The position numbers and the translations under genes were made by a program. This document shows, piece by piece, positions 6,351 to 10,641 of a stretch of DNA of 10,641 nt. The stretch comes from JBOGTC01 sp050692055. GTDB lineage: Bacteria > Chloroflexota > Limnocylindria > QHBO01. The DNA lies in assembly GCA_050692055.1 (NCBI GenBank), contig JBOGTC010000073.1, forward strand, positions 1 through 10,641. Direction: 5' to 3'. Numbering within the stretch: position 1 is the first letter of the stretch; every line of letters begins with the position of its first letter. The notes beneath the pieces were generated by a model. It did no database searches. It had not been told where the DNA came from and saw only the letters and a program-made list of their open reading frames with translations.

Positions 6351-6680
6351 TCAGTCGTTGGAGTGACGCGGGGGCGACCAGAAGACGAGCACCTCCAGAT
6401 CCTCGCTGATCTCGCTGAACCGATGCTCGACGCCCGCCGCCACGAACGCCACCGACCCCGGCTCGACCGCCACCGTCTCGTCGCCCATGCGAAGCAGCGC
6501 CCGCCCGGCAGCGATGTAATAGACCTCATCCTCGGCGTGCGGCTGCTGATCGTCCACTGATCCCGACGGCCAGCGGGCGATCATCAACGACAGGGTCTCC
6601 GCCCTGAGGAACTCGGCGAAGTCATGCCGGTCCCGGGCCAGCCGCGCCGCGAGGTCTGCGATCCGGAATGCGTCAGCCAC
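6351..6680 (-). CDS. Small single-domain cupin protein at the end of the glycolytic operon
   Basis: This 109-residue protein has one cupin barrel. Motif 1 is QPHAEDEVYYIAAG (residues 46-59) and motif 2 is PGSVAFVAAGVEHRF (74-88). Likely metal ligands are His48, Glu52 and His86. The first His of the usual HxH pair is replaced by Gln46. Small cupins of this type range from enzymes to sugar or metal sensors, and the substrate cannot be told from sequence. It is too short and different for a cupin-type phosphoglucose isomerase to be claimed. The GTG start lies inside the end of eno (8-base overlap, GTGGCTGA), so it is the last gene of the ROK-gap-pgk-eno unit and probably translationally coupled. 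A link to sugar metabolism is suggested by context only. Confidence 0.85.
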   Translation of the reverse strand: MADAFRIADLAARLARDRHDFAEFLRAETLSLMIARWPSGSVDDQQPHAEDEVYYIAAGRALLRMGDETVAVEPGSVAFVAAGVEHRFSEISEDLEVLVFWSPPRHSND

Positions 6681-7962
6681 GACGTCCCGGGAAGGCGGAC
6701 CGCCCGGGGTACTCGGCCGCGTCGCCGAGCTCCTCCTCGATGCGGAGCAGGCGGTTGTACTTGGCGATGCGCTCCGAGCGGCTCATCGACCCCGTCTTGA
6801 TCTGGCCGGTGTTCAGCGCCACCACGAGATCCGCAATGGTCGTGTCCTCGGTCTCGCCGGACCGGTGGCTGATGACCGCCGTCCAGCCCGCGCGCCGGGC
6901 CATCTCGACGGCCTCGATGGTCTCGGTCAGCGTCCCGATCTGGTTGAGCTTGACCAGGATGCTGTTGGCCGCCCGCTCCCTGATCGCCCGCTCCAGGCGT
7001 CGCGTGTTCGTGACCAGCAGGTCATCACCGACCAGCTGCACGCGCTCGCCGAGCCGCTCGGTCAGCGACGACCAGGCCTCCCAGTCGTCTTCGGCCAGGC
7101 CATCCTCGATGCTCACGATCGGGTAGCGCTCGACCCAATCGGCCCAGAAGTCGATCAGCTCGGCAGCGCTCAACGCGCGATCCTCGCGCGCAAGCGTGTA
7201 GCGGCCGTCGGAATAGAGCTCGGTGCCGGCCGGATCGAGCGCGATGGCCACCTGCTCACCCGGCGCATAACCCGCCCGCTCGATGGCCTTCAGCACGGCC
7301 GCCACCGCATCCTCGTTGCTGGCGAGCGACGGCGCATAGCCTCCCTCGTCGCCGACCGTCGTGCCGAAGCCACCTTCGTGGAGCAGCGCGCCGAGCGCGT
7401 GGAAGGTCTCGGCCGCCCAGCGCAGGCCCTCGCGGAACGTGGGTGCGCCGAGCGGGGCGATCATGAACTCCTGGAAGTCGGTCGAGTCGATGGCGTGCTT
7501 GCCGCCGTTGAGAATGTTGACCAGTGGGACCGGCAGCGTCCGCGCGCCCGCGCCCCCGAGGTAGCGGTACAGCGAGAGCCCCACGGCCTCGGCGGCAGCG
7601 TGCGCCACCGCCAGGCTGACGCCAAGCAGCGCGTTCGCTCCGAGCCTCGCCTTGTTCTCGGTTCCGTCGAGGTCGATCAGCAGGCGGTCGACGCTGACCT
7701 GGTCGACGGCGTCAGTCCCGATGAGCTCAGGACGCAGTGCCTCGTTGACGTTCTTGACTGCCGTGAGCACGCCCTTGCCGCGATAGCGCCCTGCGTCACC
7801 GTCTCGCAGCTCGACCGCCTCGTGTGCGCCGGTCGACGCGCCCGAGGGGACCATCGCCGTGCCGACGGCACCATCGGCGAGGAAGACGTCCACCTCCACG
7901 GTGGGATTGCCGCGCGAGTCGAGAATCTCGCGCGCGATGATGTCCTCGATGAGCGTGCTCAC
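6673..7962 (-). CDS. eno: Enolase (phosphopyruvate hydratase)
   Basis: Enolase interconverts 2-phosphoglycerate and phosphoenolpyruvate in the cytoplasm. The 429-residue product is full length and shows every expected site. These are GASTG (41-45) in the mobile loop, His156, Glu206 in GDEGGYAPSL, magnesium ligands Asp243, Glu286 (SIEDGLAEDDW) and Asp313 (VGDDLLVTN), Lys338 in the signature ILVKLNQIGTLTET, SHRSGETED (365-373) and Lys389. The GTG start overlaps the pgk stop by four bases (GTGA), with GGAAGGG six bases upstream as ribosome site. Its own end overlaps the cupin start. Identity is certain by motif. Confidence 0.98.
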   Translation of the reverse strand: MSTLIEDIIAREILDSRGNPTVEVDVFLADGAVGTAMVPSGASTGAHEAVELRDGDAGRYRGKGVLTAVKNVNEALRPELIGTDAVDQVSVDRLLIDLDGTENKARLGANALLGVSLAVAHAAAEAVGLSLYRYLGGAGARTLPVPLVNILNGGKHAIDSTDFQEFMIAPLGAPTFREGLRWAAETFHALGALLHEGGFGTTVGDEGGYAPSLASNEDAVAAVLKAIERAGYAPGEQVAIALDPAGTELYSDGRYTLAREDRALSAAELIDFWADWVERYPIVSIEDGLAEDDWEAWSSLTERLGERVQLVGDDLLVTNTRRLERAIRERAANSILVKLNQIGTLTETIEAVEMARRAGWTAVISHRSGETEDTTIADLVVALNTGQIKTGSMSRSERIAKYNRLLRIEEELGDAAEYPGRSAFPGRRG

Positions 7963-9161
7963 GCCTCACCCTTCCTGGACATGAGGGCCGCGACCCCGGG
8001 GAGGGTCTTGCCCTCCACGAACTCGAGCGACGCACCACCACCCGTGCTGACGTGGGTCATGCGATCGAAGAGACCCAGCTGCTCAACCGCGGCCACCGAG
8101 TCGCCGCCGCCGACGATGGTCGTGACACCGGCATCGGTCCGCTCGGCCAGGAAGCGCGCCATCTCGTTCGTCGCCTCCGAGAACTGGGCGATCTCGAACA
8201 CGCCCATCGGCCCGTTCCAGAAGATCGTCTTCGCCTTGCCGAGGTGCTCCGTGTACGCGGCCACCGTCTCCGGACCGATATCTACGATCATCTGGTCCTT
8301 GGGAACCTCGCTGATGGGCACGACCTGCCGCTGCGCGCGGTGGTGGATCTGCGGCGCTATGACGACGTCGGTCGGAAGCATGAAGCGCACGCGCTTGCGA
8401 CGGGCCTCGGCCATGATGCGGTTCGCGGTTTTGAGCTGATCGGTCTCGACCAGGCTCTTCCCCAGCTCACGACCCTTCGCGGCCAGGAAGGTGTTGGCCA
8501 TGCCGCCGCCGACCAGGATCGCCTGGCAGCGCGAGAGCAGAGCCGAGATGACCTCCAGCTTGTCGGAGATCTTGGCGCCCCCGATGACGGTGTGGAACGG
8601 CCTGGCCGGCTTCTCGAGCAGGCGCGACAGGGCGTCCACCTCGCGCTCGAGAAGGAGCCCGGCGACCGACGGCAGGTAGTGCGTGATTCCCTCGGTCGAC
8701 GCGTGAGCACGGTGCGACGATCCGAACGCATCGTCCACGTACAGGTCCGCGAACCCGGCGAGCGCCTGCGCGAACTCGGGGTCGTTGGCCTCCTCCTCGG
8801 CGTGGAAGCGCAGGTTCTCGAGCATGAGCAGATCGCCGGCCCGCAGCTTGTCAACGGCGACCTGCACGCCCGGACCCAGCGCGTCTCCGGTCATACGCAC
8901 CGGACGGTTCAGCAGCTGGCTGAGCCGGTCCGCCACCGGCTTGAGGCGCAACGCATCGTTGACCTTGCCCTTGGGCCGACCGAGGTGACTGGCCAGGATC
9001 ACGGCCGCACCGCGCTCGAGCAGATGGATGATTGTCGGCAGGCTGGCCCGGATGCGAGTGTCATCGGTGATCCGGCCGTCGTCGAGCGGCACGTTGAGGT
9101 CGGCGCGGAGGAAGACGCGCTTCCCCGCGACATCGACGTCTCGAACGGTCTTCGCGTCCAT
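7959..9161 (-). CDS. pgk: Phosphoglycerate kinase
   Basis: The enzyme transfers phosphate from 1,3-bisphosphoglycerate to ADP, giving ATP and 3-phosphoglycerate. The 400-residue length is normal. Substrate-binding elements in the N-terminal domain include RVFLRADLNVP (15-25), Arg36, HLGRP (59-63), LENLRFH (114-120) and Arg151 in SSHRAHAS. The nucleotide-binding C-terminal domain has GGAKISDK (194-201), NGPMGVFE (316-323), GGGDSVAA (351-358) and STGGGASLE (372-380). The ATG lies six bases after the gap stop (TAGGGCGAGATG), and the end overlaps eno by four bases. There is no fused triosephosphate isomerase domain, unlike the fusion found in some thermophiles. Confidence 0.98.
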   Translation of the reverse strand: MDAKTVRDVDVAGKRVFLRADLNVPLDDGRITDDTRIRASLPTIIHLLERGAAVILASHLGRPKGKVNDALRLKPVADRLSQLLNRPVRMTGDALGPGVQVAVDKLRAGDLLMLENLRFHAEEEANDPEFAQALAGFADLYVDDAFGSSHRAHASTEGITHYLPSVAGLLLEREVDALSRLLEKPARPFHTVIGGAKISDKLEVISALLSRCQAILVGGGMANTFLAAKGRELGKSLVETDQLKTANRIMAEARRKRVRFMLPTDVVIAPQIHHRAQRQVVPISEVPKDQMIVDIGPETVAAYTEHLGKAKTIFWNGPMGVFEIAQFSEATNEMARFLAERTDAGVTTIVGGGDSVAAVEQLGLFDRMTHVSTGGGASLEFVEGKTLPGVAALMSRKGEA

Positions 9162-9167
9162 CTCGCC

Positions 9168-10178
9168 CTAGAGCCGCTCGGCCATGAACGCCGCGAGATC
9201 CGCGACGCGGCACGAGTAGCCCCATTCGTTGTCGTACCACGCCACGACCTTGACGAGGTTCTCGCCGGTGGCCATGGTGCTCGCGCCGTCCACGATGCTC
9301 GAACGCTCGTCACCGCGGAAGTCGCTGCTCACGAGCTCCTCTTCCGTATAGCCGAGGAGGCCCTGCATCCTGCCGAAGGCCGCCTCGCGCAGCGCCTCGT
9401 TGGCCGTCTCTGCGCTGACCGGTCGCTCGGTTAAAGCCACGAAGTCGATGATGCTGACCGTCGCGGTCGGAACGCGAAGCGCGAAGCCATCGAACCGGCC
9501 CTTCAGCTCGGGGATCACCAGCGAGAGCGCCCGAGCCGCACCGGTCGTGGTGGGGATGATGTTCTGACCGGCCGAGCGGGCGCGCCGCAGGTCCTTGTGG
9601 AAGACGTCGAGGACGTTCTGGTCGTTGGTGTAGCTGTGCACCGTGGTCATCAATCCGCGCTCGATCCCGAACGTGTCGAAGATGACCTTGGCCGGTAGTG
9701 CCAGGCCATTCGTGGTGCACGACGCGTTGCTGACGATGTGGTGCTGGGCCGAGTCGTATCGTTCCTCGTTGACGCCGAGCACGAGAGTGAGATCCTCGTT
9801 CGAGGCCGGCGCGCTGATGATCACCTTCTGCGCCCCGGCGTCGCGATGCGCGGAGGCCTTCTTGCCATCGGTGAAGATGCCGGTCGACTCGATGACGATA
9901 TCGACGCCAAGCTCCTTCCACGGCAGTGCCGCCGGATCCCGCTCGCTGAAGGCGCGGATATCGTGGCCATCGACGGTGATGCCACCCTCCTCGGCGGTCA
10001 CCTCGCCCGCGTAGCGGCCGTAGGTCGAGTCGTACTTGAACAGGTGCGCATTGGTCTCGGTGTCGGCCAGGTCGTTGATGGCGACGACCTCCAGCAGACC
10101 GGGATGGCGCTCCATCATGGCCTTGAGCGTCTGGCGCCCGATGCGGCCGAAGCCGTTGATGCCGATGCGGGTGGTCAC
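9168..10178 (-). CDS. gap: Type I glyceraldehyde-3-phosphate dehydrogenase
   Basis: The 336-residue enzyme oxidises glyceraldehyde 3-phosphate with NAD(P) and phosphate. The Rossmann start INGFGRIGRQ (7-16) and an acidic residue at the end of the second strand (INDLAD, Asp36) suggest NAD preference. The catalytic Cys154 sits in SNASCTTNG, and His181 in TTVHSYTNDQ is the general base. The C-terminal WYDNEWGYS motif is present. The usual second Cys and Pro of SCTTNCLAP are Gly and Leu here (SCTTNGLAL); neither is catalytic. The GTG start overlaps the ROK gene stop by four bases (GTGA), with AAGGAG 11 bases upstream. A glycolytic role follows from the pgk and eno neighbours. Confidence 0.98.
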   Translation of the reverse strand: MTTRIGINGFGRIGRQTLKAMMERHPGLLEVVAINDLADTETNAHLFKYDSTYGRYAGEVTAEEGGITVDGHDIRAFSERDPAALPWKELGVDIVIESTGIFTDGKKASAHRDAGAQKVIISAPASNEDLTLVLGVNEERYDSAQHHIVSNASCTTNGLALPAKVIFDTFGIERGLMTTVHSYTNDQNVLDVFHKDLRRARSAGQNIIPTTTGAARALSLVIPELKGRFDGFALRVPTATVSIIDFVALTERPVSAETANEALREAAFGRMQGLLGYTEEELVSSDFRGDERSSIVDGASTMATGENLVKVVAWYDNEWGYSCRVADLAAFMAERL

Positions 10179-10641
10179 GACGTGTGCTGCTCCTTCGCTC
10201 GTGCTGCGGCCGCGGTCGACGCCGCGGATCGACCCGCCGCAAAGGCCGGGTCATCGATTCGGTCATTGACGATCGGCAGGAGGCCGATCAGTGAGACATC
10301 TCCGCCGAAGTGGGACGGCTCCAGGCGCAGGCGACGAGCCGGCGTGGAGAAGGCGCGTCTGGGAATCTCGGCGAGGACGGTCTCGCGGAGGCGTGGTCGA
10401 TGCTCGGCGATGCTGCCACCCAGGACGATCACCTCCGGATTGAGGACATTGACGAGGCCCGCGCACAGGGCGCCGAGCGCGACCCATGCCCGGTCGAGCA
10501 CGGCCTGGCACGCGACGTCGCCCTCGTCGGCGACACGCGCCACCAGCTCGGCGTCGATCTCGGCCCCGCCGGCCGACAGCTCGGCCAGGCGCGGCGACGC
10601 ACCGCGCTCCAGCAGGCCGCGTGCCTCGCGGGCGATGGCCG
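10175..10641 (-). CDS. ROK-family sugar kinase, C-terminal part (runs off right edge)
   Basis: The visible 154 residues match the C-terminal half of ROK (repressor, ORF, kinase) proteins: AIAREARGLLERGASPRL, then VARVADEGDVACQAVLDRA, then LGALCAGLVNVLNPEVIVLGG, the diagnostic helix-strand segment. The N-terminal ATP-binding region and the zinc CxCGxxGCxE motif lie outside the window. Many such proteins phosphorylate glucose, and the position at the head of gap-pgk-eno favours glucokinase, but another hexose or N-acetyl sugar kinase is possible. A ROK transcriptional repressor cannot be excluded because the N-terminus is missing. The C-terminus ends in a short Ala-rich tail. The stop codon overlaps the gap start by four bases. 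Confidence 0.85.
   Translation of the reverse strand, partial: AIAREARGLLERGASPRLAELSAGGAEIDAELVARVADEGDVACQAVLDRAWVALGALCAGLVNVLNPEVIVLGGSIAEHRPRLRETVLAEIPRRAFSTPARRLRLEPSHFGGDVSLIGLLPIVNDRIDDPAFAAGRSAASTAAAARAKEQHTS

Noticed and set aside
5492..6529. Minus-strand open frames across rpsT and its promoter
   Set aside because: The plus strand encodes S20 with its signature, promoter and ribosome site; the opposite frames show no known motif.
6865..9434. Two overlapping plus-strand open frames (524 and 460 codons) opposite eno, pgk and gap
   Set aside because: They mirror three unmistakable glycolytic genes and have no domain of their own.

Overview
The window is GC-rich DNA packed with genes and has the look of a bacterial chromosome. 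It contains no phage, transposon, CRISPR or plasmid genes. Its gene types fit a high-GC Chloroflexota-like or actinobacterial-like lineage: a large membrane-anchored VanW/peptidoglycan-binding protein, lepA close to hemW, a clustered gap-pgk-eno operon led by a ROK sugar kinase, and an S20 protein with a long basic tail. The phylum is an inference from gene content and composition; no marker in the window proves it.

Left block (1-3273, all minus strand): lepA (elongation factor 4) is followed directly by a CPBP-family intramembrane protease gene whose GTG start abuts the lepA stop. After a gap holding strong GC hairpins comes the N-terminal part of hemW, which runs off the left edge. The lepA-hemW neighbourhood is common in bacteria; the membrane protease between them is the local feature.

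Intergenic 3274-3540: this 267-bp gap has no recognisable gene. It holds an exact 43-bp direct repeat with a 50-bp period that almost reaches the lepA start codon. It also has several related short inverted repeats built on the 12-mer GTCATCTACGAC and its complement. It is the least explained part of the window.

Middle block (3541-6322): a 696-codon VanW-domain cell-envelope protein (minus) is divergent from rpsT (ribosomal protein S20, plus). The rpsT promoter is easy to read (TTGGCC, 17 bp, TGC-TATACT) and its GTG start has a good Shine-Dalgarno sequence. The S20 core is followed by roughly 85 residues of Ala/Lys/Arg-rich tail.

Right block (6351-10641, all minus strand): this is a tight glycolytic operon read right to left. 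It comprises a ROK-family sugar kinase (partial, off the right edge), gap, pgk, eno and a small single-domain cupin. The stop/start junctions overlap by 4, -6, 4 and 8 bases, so translational coupling is likely. Together they cover probable glucose phosphorylation, then glyceraldehyde-3-phosphate to 1,3-bisphosphoglycerate to 3-phosphoglycerate, and 2-phosphoglycerate to phosphoenolpyruvate. Triosephosphate isomerase and phosphoglycerate mutase are not in the window. The window is mostly housekeeping; I do not see a clearly new multi-gene system.
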